NCBI GenBank assembly: GCA_027484605.1
Contig: JAIXSR010000005.1
Span: 62,001 to 126,000 of the forward strand
Length of the DNA stretch: 64,000 bases
Direction of reading: 5' to 3'
Origin: Hyphomicrobiales bacterium
Lineage (GTDB): Bacteria; Pseudomonadota; Alphaproteobacteria; Rhizobiales; Beijerinckiaceae
Under the pieces are notes generated by a model. The model was not told the origin of the DNA. It did no database searches and worked only from the letters and a program-made list of their open reading frames with translations. Below are positions 29,408-37,782 of this stretch, piece after piece. Numbering within the stretch: position 1 is the stretch's first letter; each line of letters begins with the position of its first letter. Both the position numbers and the translations under genes were made by a program.

Positions 29408-29659
29408 ATGCGTTTGCTTCGCTTGCCTCTGGCTGCCGGGCTCTTCAGCCTGCTGGCCCTGCAGCCGGCCCTTGCTGCCGGCTTTGTCATCGATCCGGAT
29501 CCCGGTTCCCCGACGCTCGGCGAGATCGTCGACCGCGAGGAACGCGCACGCCTTCCCGCGCCGCCCATCCGCCCCGTGCGCAGCCAGCCCTATGTTCCTC
29601 CGGGCGCGACGACGGTCTGGGCGCCGGGTGTCCGGCCGCGTGGCACGCGGGTGCGCTGA
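29408..29659 (+). CDS. Small secreted protein of unknown function
   Basis: 83 residues with an obvious signal peptide (RLLRLPLAAGLFSLLALQPA, cleavage probably after ALAA). The mature part of about 59 residues is rich in proline and arginine (APPIRPVRSQPYVPPG) with no cysteine and no recognisable domain. The most likely start is ATG 29408. It stands alone, divergent from the HAD gene. Codon use resembles neighbours, which with the signal peptide supports a real gene. Confidence 0.6.
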   Translation: MRLLRLPLAAGLFSLLALQPALAAGFVIDPDPGSPTLGEIVDREERARLPAPPIRPVRSQPYVPPGATTVWAPGVRPRGTRVR

Positions 29660-29758
29660 CAGGGCGCGACCCTCGACACCCTTGGCAAAGCCCCGCCCCG
29701 CTGGAATAGGATAGGGCGTCCGCCCGGTCCAGCAGCCCGGGCCGCCAGAGGATTGCCC

Positions 29759-31207
29759 ATGCCGTCAGGATTTCTCGACCAGCTCCGCACGCTTCTCGGC
29801 GAGGCGCATGTCATCGTCGACGAGGCTGCGATGCTGCCGGCGCTGACCGAATTGCGGGGCCTGCACAAGGGCCATGCGCTGGCCGTCATCCGCCCGGGAT
29901 CGACGGCGGAGGTTGCGCGCGTGATGCAGCTCGCCGATGCGGCGGGCATTCCTGTCGTGGCGCAGGGCGGCAATACCGGGCTTGTCGGCGGCGGTGTTCC
30001 CTTCGGCGGGATCGTCCTGTCGCTGGCGCGCCTCAAGGCAATCCGGACCGTCGACCCGGTCAATGCGACGATGATCGTCGAGGCGGGGGTGGTTCTGCAG
30101 GCGGTGCAGGAAGCCGCGCAGAAGGCGGGAATGCTCTTCCCGCTCTCGCTGGCCTCCGAGGGCTCCTGCACGATCGGCGGCAATATCGCCACTAATGCCG
30201 GCGGCACGGCGGTCCTGCGCTATGGCAACACGCGGGATCTCATTCTCGGCCTCGAAGTGGTGCTGCCGGATGGCGGGATCTGGAACGGGCTGACCGGCCT
30301 GCGCAAGGACAATGCCGGCTATGACCTGAAGCATCTCTTCATCGGGTCCGAAGGCACGCTTGGCATCGTCACGGCCGCTGTGGTGAAGCTGTTCCCGGCG
30401 CCGCAATCCCGCGTGACGGCTTTCCTCGCCACGCCCGATCCCGAAGCGGTGGTGCGGCTCTTCCACCGGTTGCGCGGGCGCGCGGGAGAGCGGCTGACAA
30501 CGTTCGAGATCCTGCCGCGGTTCGGGCTGGAGGTGGTGCTCCGCCACGCCCCGAATGTGCGCGACCCCTTCGCCGCGCCCTATCCTTTCTATGCGCTGGT
30601 CGAGTTGACCTCGCCCGAGGTGCAATCGGGGCTCGAACCGCTCCTGCTCGAGACGCTGGAAGCGGGCATGGAGGCCGGGGACGTGCTGGATGCGGCGCTG
30701 GCGGCCAGCGCGGCGCAGGCGGCTGATTTCTGGCGGCTGCGCGAGCAGCTTTCCGAATGCCAGCGCCATGAAGGCGGGTCGATCAAGCATGATGTCTCGG
30801 TGCCGATCTCGCGCGTTGCGGATTTCCTGACCGAAGCGAGCGCGGCTTGCGAGGCGGCCATGCCGGGCATCCGCGTCTGTGCCTTCGGCCATATCGGCGA
30901 CGGCAATATCCATTTCAACCTGAGCCAGCCTCCGGGGATGGACAAGGCCGCCTTCCTCGCCACCTGGCACCGGTTCAACCGCCTCGTCCATGACGCGGTG
31001 GCGGCGCGCGGGGGCTCGATCGCGGCGGAACATGGCGTGGGGCTGATCAAGCGGGACGAGCTGCCATACTACAAGGACCCGGTGGCCTTGGCGCTGATGG
31101 CCACGCTCAAGCGGGCGCTCGATCCGAAGAACCTGCTCAATCCCGGCAAGGTGATCGCGCTCGGCAATGACCTCCCGGCCTTCACGCCCGGCCGGCCTGC
31201 TGCCTGA
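29759..31207 (+). CDS. FAD-linked 2-hydroxyacid dehydrogenase (D-2-hydroxyglutarate/D-lactate type)
   Basis: 482 residues of the VAO/PCMH flavoprotein family. The FAD-binding domain contains VVAQGGNTGLVGGGVPFGG and ASEGSCTIGGNIATNAGG; the C-terminal FAD-oxidase domain contains GHIGDGNIHFNLSQP (substrate/metal histidines) and AEHGVGLIKRDEL. This layout fits D-2-hydroxyglutarate dehydrogenase or a D-lactate dehydrogenase (Dld-type). Start ATG 29759 with CAGAGG upstream. Its 3' end overlaps the convergent xdhC by 26 bases. Confidence 0.88.
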   Translation: MPSGFLDQLRTLLGEAHVIVDEAAMLPALTELRGLHKGHALAVIRPGSTAEVARVMQLADAAGIPVVAQGGNTGLVGGGVPFGGIVLSLARLKAIRTVDPVNATMIVEAGVVLQAVQEAAQKAGMLFPLSLASEGSCTIGGNIATNAGGTAVLRYGNTRDLILGLEVVLPDGGIWNGLTGLRKDNAGYDLKHLFIGSEGTLGIVTAAVVKLFPAPQSRVTAFLATPDPEAVVRLFHRLRGRAGERLTTFEILPRFGLEVVLRHAPNVRDPFAAPYPFYALVELTSPEVQSGLEPLLLETLEAGMEAGDVLDAALAASAAQAADFWRLREQLSECQRHEGGSIKHDVSVPISRVADFLTEASAACEAAMPGIRVCAFGHIGDGNIHFNLSQPPGMDKAAFLATWHRFNRLVHDAVAARGGSIAAEHGVGLIKRDELPYYKDPVALALMATLKRALDPKNLLNPGKVIALGNDLPAFTPGRPAA

Positions 31208-32159
31208 ACATGTTGCCCGGTCGGGCCTGTGCCAAAGCGGCCTTCCGCTGCAGCAACTCGACCGTGATGCCCGCCGCAATCACGGCGGGATGCTTGCTGC
31301 CGAGATCCGTCAGGCCGACCGGGCAGATCATCCGGGCAAGGGCCGGAGGTTCCAGCCCGAGCCTTCCAAGCTGGCTCATGAAACGGGCGCGCTTGGTGGC
31401 ACTCCCGATCACGCCGCAATAGGGCAGGTCGGGCCGGGCGAGCGCGGCCGCCATCAGGTCAAGGTCGAGCGCATGGCTGTGCGTCATCACGAGGATGAAG
31501 GCGCCGGCTGGCGCTGCACCGATTTCCGCCACCGGATCAGGAGTGGCCACGGCCACGACATTGGCCGGCCGATGGGTGGGGAAAAGTTCCCGCCTCGTAT
31601 CGATCCAGCGGATGGAGAAGGGCAAAGGCGCAAGCGCGAGGACCAGCGCGCGGCCGACATGGCCTGCCCCGAAGAGCAGCAAGGGCTGCGGCCGTTCCGC
31701 CGGTGTTTCGAGGATCGCACCGTCCGGCGCGGGCAGGGCCGGGTCCTGCGTCTCGCGCCGAAGGATGTTGCGCGAATCGGGCCGTGCCGCGATGGCCAAG
31801 GCAGGGTCCTGACGGAGTGCGCCTGCAAGCGGTTCGAGCCAGGCAAGATCGGCGCGGGCCAAAGCCTCGATCCGCAGGGTGACATGACCACCGCAGCATT
31901 GGCCCATATCCGGCCCGAGGGCGAAGCCGCGGGTCTGGCCGATGCCGCCGGGATGGCGTGCCATGGCCTGCTGGGCCAGCGCGATGGCCTGCCATTCCAG
32001 CGTGCCGCCGCCGATCGTGCCTGCGATCTGCCCATCCGCCCGGACCATCATCCGCGTTCCGGCTTCGCGCGGGCTCGACCCGCGGATGGCCGCCATGGTG
32101 ACGAGGGCGACCCTTCCGTCCTCGGCCAATGTGGCGGCGATGCGGGCCCAGTCGACCAT
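31182..32159 (-). CDS. xdhC: XdhC family molybdenum-enzyme maturation protein
   Basis: 325 residues. N-terminal XdhC_CoxI domain (VTMAAIRGSSPREAGTRMM and TIGGGTLEWQ), then a Rossmann-type C-terminal domain (LLLFGAGHVGRALVLAL). XdhC binds the molybdenum cofactor, promotes its sulfuration and inserts it into xanthine dehydrogenase. The ATG at 32159 overlaps the xdhB stop (TGATG), so it is translationally coupled; last gene of xdhABC. Confidence 0.93.
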   Translation of the reverse strand: MVDWARIAATLAEDGRVALVTMAAIRGSSPREAGTRMMVRADGQIAGTIGGGTLEWQAIALAQQAMARHPGGIGQTRGFALGPDMGQCCGGHVTLRIEALARADLAWLEPLAGALRQDPALAIAARPDSRNILRRETQDPALPAPDGAILETPAERPQPLLLFGAGHVGRALVLALAPLPFSIRWIDTRRELFPTHRPANVVAVATPDPVAEIGAAPAGAFILVMTHSHALDLDLMAAALARPDLPYCGVIGSATKRARFMSQLGRLGLEPPALARMICPVGLTDLGSKHPAVIAAGITVELLQRKAALAQARPGNMFRQQAGRA

Positions 32160-34495
32160 CAGCCCTGTCTCCATTGATGGTCAACCGCGTCGAGGATCGC
32201 TTCCGGCGTGGCCGGGGCGCGCAGGTGGGTCGGCCGGCCCGGCTTCACCGCATGGATGGCATCGGCAATCGCCGAGAAGGCCGAGATGGCCAGCATGACC
32301 GGCGGTTCGCCGACTGCCTTGGAGCGGTAGATCGCGTCTTCCCGGTTCGCTTCCGGCCAGAGATCGACGCGGAAACGGGCGGGAATATCCGAGGCGACCG
32401 GGATCTTGTAGGTCGAGGGCGCATGGGTCCGCAGGCGGCCCTCGCGGTCGAAGACGAGTTCCTCGGTCGTCAGCCAGCCGAGCCCCTGGACGAAGCCGCC
32501 CTCGATCTGGCCGATATCGATGGCCGGGTTGAGGGACCGGCCGCAATCATGGAGGATGTCCACCGCCTCGAGCCGCATCTCGCCGGTGGTCGTGTCGATC
32601 AGCACTTCCGAGCAGGCGGCGCCATAGGCGAAATAGAAGAAGGGCCGGCCGGTCTTTGTCGCGCGGTCCCAGGTGATGCCGGGCGTCCGGTAATAGCCCG
32701 TCGAGGAGAGGGAGATCCGCTCCAGCACGCAGGCTTTGGCCAGTTCGGCGAAGCTCATCGAGGCCTCGCCCGCGAAGACGCGGCCATGGCGGAAGCGGAT
32801 CTGTTCCGGCCGGTCGCCGAGGCGTCGGGCCGCTTCTCCGGCCATCCGGTCGCGGATGGTCCGGGCGGCGATCCGGGCTGCCATGGCATTGAGATCCGAG
32901 CCGGAAGAGGCAGCCGTCGGGCCGGTATTCGGCACCTTGGCCGTGTTGGTGGCGGTGATCTTCACCCGTTCCAGCGGCAGGCCGAATTCATCGGCGACGA
33001 CCTGCGCCACCTTCACGAACAGGCCCTGGCCCATTTCGGTGCCGCCATGGTTCAGCATCACCGAACCGTCGGAATAGACATGGACCAGCGCACCGGCCTG
33101 GTTGAGATGCTTGAGCGTGAAGGAGATGCCGAACTTGACCGGCGTCAGGGCAAGGCCGCGCTTGAGGATCGGCGACTGGGCGTTGAAGGCGGCCACCTCG
33201 TGGCGGCGCTCGCGGTAGCGGCTTGTGGCCTCGAGCGTCTCGATCAGCGGCAGCATCGTGGCATGGTCGAAGACCTCCATGCCGTAGGGCGTCACCAGAT
33301 GGCCGGGACGGTAGAGATTGTCCTTGCGCACATCGAGCGGGTCCCGGCCGAGCCGACGGGCGATGGCATCCATGATCGCCTCGATGGCGAGCATGCCCTG
33401 CGGCCCGCCGAAGCCGCGGAAGGCGGTGTTCGAGACCGTGTTGGTCTTCAGGCGGCGCGAGGCGATGCGCGAGGCGGGGATGAAATAGGCATTGTCGGTA
33501 TGGAACATCGTCCGGTCGATGACGCCGAGCGAGAGATCGGCCGAATAGCCGCAACGCGCGTCGTGGCGGATATCGAGCGCCTGGATCATGCCCTGCCCGT
33601 CGAAACCGACGGCATAGGCCGAGAGGAAATCATGCCGCTTGCCGGTCAGGGCGAAATCATCGTCGCGGTCGAGCCGCAGCTTGCAGGGCCGGCCGGTGGC
33701 CTGCGCCGCGAAGGCGGCGAGGGCCGCCCAATGGCTGGCCTGGCTTTCCTTGCCGCCGAAGCCACCGCCCATGCGCCGGCATTCCACCGTTACCGCATTG
33801 TCGGCCGTGCCCATCACCCGCGCGACGATATGCTGGACCTCGCTCGGATGCTGGGTCGAGGAATGGACGAATATGTCGCCATCCTCGCCGGGAATGGCGA
33901 AGGCAATCTGGCCTTCGAGGTAGAAATGTTCCTGCCCGCCGATTTCCAGCTCGCCCTCGAGCCGGTGCGGGGCTTCGGCCAGGGCGGAATCGGCATCCCC
34001 GCGCTGCCAGGCATAATCCGGCAACACCGTGCCGCCGGCCTGCCGGGCATCCGCCACGGTGACGACGGGGGGCTCGGCGCGCGTCTCGTATCGCGCCAGC
34101 CGGCTCGCCAGCCGGGCGGCCTTGCGGGAGGTGGCCGCCACGAGGAAGACCGGCTGGCCGTGGAAGCTGATTTCCCGTGCGGCCAGCATCGGTTCGTCGC
34201 CGAGGGCCGGGGAAACATCGTTCCTGCCGCGGATATCCTCTGCCGTCAGCACGGCGACGATCCCCGGCGCCTGGCGCACGGCCGAGAGATCGAGCGAGAG
34301 GATATCGCCCGCGGCGATCGGGGCCATGCCGATGGCGAGATGCAGCGTTCCCTCCGGCTCGAGGATGTCGTCGATATAGGGCGCATTGCCCTGGACATGC
34401 CGGAGCGCGCTGTCATGCGGCAGCGGCTGATGCACCACTTCCAGCAGGGCGGACGCGGCTTCTTCCGGGTGTTCGTCGAGCGGCGTCTCAGACAT
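32159..34495 (-). CDS. xdhB: Xanthine dehydrogenase molybdopterin-binding subunit
   Basis: 778 residues, large subunit. Motifs for the molybdenum site: QEHFYLEGQ, GGGFGGKES, AFRGFGGPQG (with the substrate Arg), NHGGTEMGQGL and the catalytic Glu in IDIGQIEGGFVQGLG. The two-gene split (XdhA Fe-S/FAD, XdhB Mo) is the bacterial form. Oxidises hypoxanthine and xanthine to urate. Overlaps xdhA by eight bases. Confidence 0.96.
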   Translation of the reverse strand: MSETPLDEHPEEAASALLEVVHQPLPHDSALRHVQGNAPYIDDILEPEGTLHLAIGMAPIAAGDILSLDLSAVRQAPGIVAVLTAEDIRGRNDVSPALGDEPMLAAREISFHGQPVFLVAATSRKAARLASRLARYETRAEPPVVTVADARQAGGTVLPDYAWQRGDADSALAEAPHRLEGELEIGGQEHFYLEGQIAFAIPGEDGDIFVHSSTQHPSEVQHIVARVMGTADNAVTVECRRMGGGFGGKESQASHWAALAAFAAQATGRPCKLRLDRDDDFALTGKRHDFLSAYAVGFDGQGMIQALDIRHDARCGYSADLSLGVIDRTMFHTDNAYFIPASRIASRRLKTNTVSNTAFRGFGGPQGMLAIEAIMDAIARRLGRDPLDVRKDNLYRPGHLVTPYGMEVFDHATMLPLIETLEATSRYRERRHEVAAFNAQSPILKRGLALTPVKFGISFTLKHLNQAGALVHVYSDGSVMLNHGGTEMGQGLFVKVAQVVADEFGLPLERVKITATNTAKVPNTGPTAASSGSDLNAMAARIAARTIRDRMAGEAARRLGDRPEQIRFRHGRVFAGEASMSFAELAKACVLERISLSSTGYYRTPGITWDRATKTGRPFFYFAYGAACSEVLIDTTTGEMRLEAVDILHDCGRSLNPAIDIGQIEGGFVQGLGWLTTEELVFDREGRLRTHAPSTYKIPVASDIPARFRVDLWPEANREDAIYRSKAVGEPPVMLAISAFSAIADAIHAVKPGRPTHLRAPATPEAILDAVDHQWRQG

Positions 34496-35969
34496 GGGCT
34501 ACCTCCGCGACCGGGCCGCGCGGCTGGATCCGCGTCAGGCTGCGCGCACCGCCGATCTCGGTCAGCGCCTTGCCGAGCAGCGACCGCGCGACGCGGGCCC
34601 GGTAGCCGGCCGAAGCCCGCATGTCGCTGATCGGCTGGAAATCCTCGGCAAGGGCGCGCAGGGCAACCGCCCATTCCGCCGGTGCCGCGATCGGCAGGCC
34701 CGTCAGAGCGGCCTCGGCCCGGGTGGCGCGGCGCGGCGTGGCGGCCATGCCGCCGAAGGCGATCCTCGCGGAGAGGATCCGTCGTTCCGGATCGACCTCG
34801 ATCAGGAAGGCGCCCATCACGGTGGAGATATCCTCATCGACGCGCTTGGAAATCTTGAAGCACCGGAAATGCATGCCGGGGCGCGGCCGCGTGATGGTCA
34901 GGCCGCTCACCCATTCCCCCGGCTGCCGATCCTGCCGGCCATAGGCAATGAAAAAATCCTCCAGCGGGATGTCGCGGCTGGCTGCGCCATGCCGGAGATG
35001 GAGCGTGGAGCCCAGGGCAATGAGCGCCGAGGCGAGATCGCCGATGGGCGAGCCATTGGCAATGTTCCCCCCGACCGTGCCCGACGCTCGCACCTGGCGC
35101 GAGGCGAAGCGCTTCATGAGCGTATCGAGATCCGGGTCGATCCGGCCAAGGGCGGGCATTGCCTCGGCATGGGTCACGCCGGCGCCGAGATACAATGTGG
35201 CCTCATCCTCGGCGATCGTCTTCAGCGCCTCGATCCGGTTGAGCGCGATGACCTGCGGCAGGTCCTGAAGCTTCTTGGTGATCCAGAGGCCGACATCGGT
35301 GGCACCGCTGACAAGGGTGGCACCGGGATGGCTGGCCGCCATCTCGGCGAGCGTGTCGAGTTCGGCCGGGGCGGCGAAGAAGCGGTCCTCGTGGCCCAGC
35401 AGCACGTCGCGCCCGTCCGCAAGCGCGCGGAGGGCCGCTGCCTTGTCGGGGATGCCGATGCCCGGATTGTCGGGAATCGGGTTGGCAAGGGCCTCCGCTG
35501 CCGCGTCGAAGATCGGCCGGTAGCCGGTGCAGCGGCAGAGGTTGCCGGCCAGGCATTCCGCGATGGTCTCGCGGGAGACCGGGCGCGGTTCGGCCAGATA
35601 GGCGGCGACGAGGCTCATGACGATCCCGGGCGTGCAGAAGCCGCATTGCGCGCCGTGATGCCGCGCCATCGCCTGCTGGACCGGGTGCAGGCTGCCGCCG
35701 GCGGCGAGGTCCTCGACGGTCAGGATCTCGCAGCCATCGACCATGCCCAGCAGCAGGATGCAGGCATTGACCGGCTGATAGCGCAGCGCGCCACCCTGCC
35801 AGCGGGCGAGGATGACCGTGCAGGCGCCGCAATCCCCCTCGTTGCAGCCTTCCTTGGTCCCGGTGGCACGGCGCGTTTCGCGCAGCCATTCGAGCAGCAT
35901 GCGGTTCGGGTCGATCTCGCTCAGTTCGACCAGCGAACCACGGAAGATGAAGCGGAGGCTGCGGCGCAT
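34488..35969 (-). CDS. xdhA: Xanthine dehydrogenase iron-sulfur/FAD subunit
   Basis: 493 residues. First 2Fe-2S cluster GCNEGDCGACTV (Cys42, 47, 50) and a further Cys at about 70; second cluster CGFCTPG and NLCRCTGYR. FAD domain from about residue 185 (TLVSGATDVGLWITKKLQ) and a CO-dehydrogenase flavoprotein C-terminal domain. Start ATG 35969; longer frame to 36011 is possible but less natural. First gene of xdhABC, divergent from a periplasmic binding protein gene. Confidence 0.95.
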   Translation of the reverse strand: MRRSLRFIFRGSLVELSEIDPNRMLLEWLRETRRATGTKEGCNEGDCGACTVILARWQGGALRYQPVNACILLLGMVDGCEILTVEDLAAGGSLHPVQQAMARHHGAQCGFCTPGIVMSLVAAYLAEPRPVSRETIAECLAGNLCRCTGYRPIFDAAAEALANPIPDNPGIGIPDKAAALRALADGRDVLLGHEDRFFAAPAELDTLAEMAASHPGATLVSGATDVGLWITKKLQDLPQVIALNRIEALKTIAEDEATLYLGAGVTHAEAMPALGRIDPDLDTLMKRFASRQVRASGTVGGNIANGSPIGDLASALIALGSTLHLRHGAASRDIPLEDFFIAYGRQDRQPGEWVSGLTITRPRPGMHFRCFKISKRVDEDISTVMGAFLIEVDPERRILSARIAFGGMAATPRRATRAEAALTGLPIAAPAEWAVALRALAEDFQPISDMRASAGYRARVARSLLGKALTEIGGARSLTRIQPRGPVAEVAHV

Positions 35970-36123
35970 GGGAACCCGGGGACGGAGGGAACGGCGAAAC
36001 TGGCGAAGCACTAAACACTTGCATGCTTTATCGCCTTTGCCGAAACTTCAAGTCTCAGGACGGACCCGCCCCAAGACAGAGAACCGAAAAGGCAACGGGC
36101 CGTCGACGAAATCGGAGGAAACG

Positions 36124-37122
36124 ATGCAGATCCGTTCAGCTTTTTTGCGCTTTCGAACCGGCCTGATGCGAATCACGGTCGCTCTCGTCGGCGGATTCCT
36201 GGCCCAGGGTGCAGCCCAGGCCTTCCCGACCAAGCCGATCACGATAGTCGTGCCCTTTGCCGCCGGCGGACCCAGCGATACGATCGCGCGCCTATTTGCC
36301 GCATCGATGAGCCAGAAGCTCAACGGGCAGATCATCGTCGAGAACGTGGCCGGCGCCGGCTCGACGATAGGAATTGGCCGTGTGGCCAAGGCCGATCCGG
36401 ACGGGCATACGCTGCTGCTCTCGCATATCAGCCACGCGACGACGGCGTCCCTGTATCGCAAGCTGTCCTATGACCCGGTCGCGGATTTCGCGCCGGTCGG
36501 CATGGTGACCGATGGTGCCTTCGTGCTGGTGAGCCGGAAGGATCTCGGCACCGACTCGCTGCCGCAGCTCTTTGCCAGGCTCAAGGCCGAGGGAGACAAG
36601 ATCTCCTATGCCCATGCCGGGGTCGGCTCCGGCTCGCATCTCTGCGGGCTGATGCTGATGGGCCAGCTCGGCGTGAAGATGACGCAGGTGCCCTATCGCG
36701 GCACCGGCCCGGCCATGAATGACCTCGTCTCGGGCAAGGTGGACGTGCTCTGCGACCAGATCACCTCGGCCCTTCCGCAGATCCAGGGCAAGGTGATCAA
36801 TGCCTATGCCGTGACCTCGACCGAGCCGGTGAAGGGCCTCGACCTGCCGACCCTCGCGGCTTCCGGCCTGCCGGGCTTCCGCGCCACGGTCTGGCACGGG
36901 CTCTATGCGCCGAAGGGCACGCCGCCGGCCGTGGTTGCCCAGCTCAACAAGGCGCTGAAGGATGCGCTCAAGGATCCGGTGATCCTGCAGCGCCTGCAGG
37001 CGCTCTCCACCGACCCGGCCACCGAGGCGCAGGCCGATCCGGCTTTCCTCGGCCGCCATCTCGTGGCGGAAATCGCCGCGTGGAAGAAGATCATCGACGC
37101 CGCCGGCGTCTACGCGGATTGA
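36124..37122 (+). CDS. TTT-type (Bug/TctC) periplasmic substrate-binding protein, orphan
   Basis: 332 residues. Signal peptide ending LAQGAAQA-F, then the Bug signature FPTKPITIVVPFAAGGPSDT and the second conserved loop VENVAGAGSTIG. These proteins feed tripartite tricarboxylate transporters (TctAB) or act in sensing. No TctA/TctB gene is in the window. Start ATG 36124 with CGGAGGAAAC. It sits between xdhABC and the sulfolactate operon; transporters for sulfolactate in other bacteria (SlcHFG) are of this class, so sulfolactate is a candidate ligand, but nothing in the sequence proves it. Confidence 0.9.
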   Translation: MQIRSAFLRFRTGLMRITVALVGGFLAQGAAQAFPTKPITIVVPFAAGGPSDTIARLFAASMSQKLNGQIIVENVAGAGSTIGIGRVAKADPDGHTLLLSHISHATTASLYRKLSYDPVADFAPVGMVTDGAFVLVSRKDLGTDSLPQLFARLKAEGDKISYAHAGVGSGSHLCGLMLMGQLGVKMTQVPYRGTGPAMNDLVSGKVDVLCDQITSALPQIQGKVINAYAVTSTEPVKGLDLPTLAASGLPGFRATVWHGLYAPKGTPPAVVAQLNKALKDALKDPVILQRLQALSTDPATEAQADPAFLGRHLVAEIAAWKKIIDAAGVYAD

Positions 37123-37131
37123 GGCGAAAGG

Positions 37132-37157
37132 CCGGGAGCGGGCTATCCCGCTCCCGG
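37132..37157. terminator. Strong hairpin between convergent genes
   Basis: CCGGGAGCGGG, loop CTAT, CCCGCTCCCGG: a perfect eleven-pair stem between the Bug gene and the end of the suy operon. Probably a bidirectional terminator; only short T tracts. Confidence 0.75.
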
Positions 37158-37158
37158 T

Positions 37159-37782
37159 TCACGACATGCCGAGATAGCGCCCGGGCTTGTGGTTGATCGC
37201 GAGGATCAGGTTGACCACCACGGCACCGAGGATGGACAGGGCGATCCCGGCGGGGTTCAGCACGAAGAAGGCTGCTGCGAGGATCATCATGTCGAGGCCG
37301 AGCTGGACATAGCCGGCACGCCAGCCGAACCGCTCCTGCAGGAACATGGCGAGCACGTTGATGCCGCCGAGGGCTGTCCGGTGGCGGAACAGCATCAGCA
37401 GCCCGTTGCCCATCAGCCCCCCGCCGAGAACGGTCGCGAAGACGGGATCGAGCCCGGCGAAACCGATCCAGTCCGGCAGCCAGCGGGCATAGAGCGAGAC
37501 GAGTGTCACCGCGAGGAAGGTGCGCGCGGCAAAGCGCCAGCCCATCCGCCAGGTCGCCAGTGCGTAGAAGGGCAGGTTCAGCAGCGAGAAGACCAGCCAG
37601 AAGCCGAGGCCGCTGGCATGATGGATCAGCAGGCCGAGGCCGGCCGTGCCCCCGGTGACGAGCATCGCCTGCTGGTAGAAGGCGATGCCGACCGCGACGA
37701 AGAGGGTAGCCATGGCGATGGCCAGTGCATCCTCGTAGAGCGCGTGCCGGCTGACCGGCAGCGCCTCCGTCTCCTCCCGCAT
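37159..37782 (-). CDS. YitT/DUF161 family membrane protein
   Basis: 207 residues with about five to six transmembrane segments. The family signature appears as AFYQQAMLVTGGTAGLGLLIH and later HRTALGGINVLAMFLQERFG. Function of the family is unknown; transport has been suspected. Its ATG overlaps the stop of the upstream aldehyde dehydrogenase (TGATG), so it is translated with, and last in, the sulfolactate operon. That makes a role in moving a sulfonate or sulfite-derived anion a reasonable guess, not a finding. Confidence 0.82.
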   Translation of the reverse strand: MREETEALPVSRHALYEDALAIAMATLFVAVGIAFYQQAMLVTGGTAGLGLLIHHASGLGFWLVFSLLNLPFYALATWRMGWRFAARTFLAVTLVSLYARWLPDWIGFAGLDPVFATVLGGGLMGNGLLMLFRHRTALGGINVLAMFLQERFGWRAGYVQLGLDMMILAAAFFVLNPAGIALSILGAVVVNLILAINHKPGRYLGMS

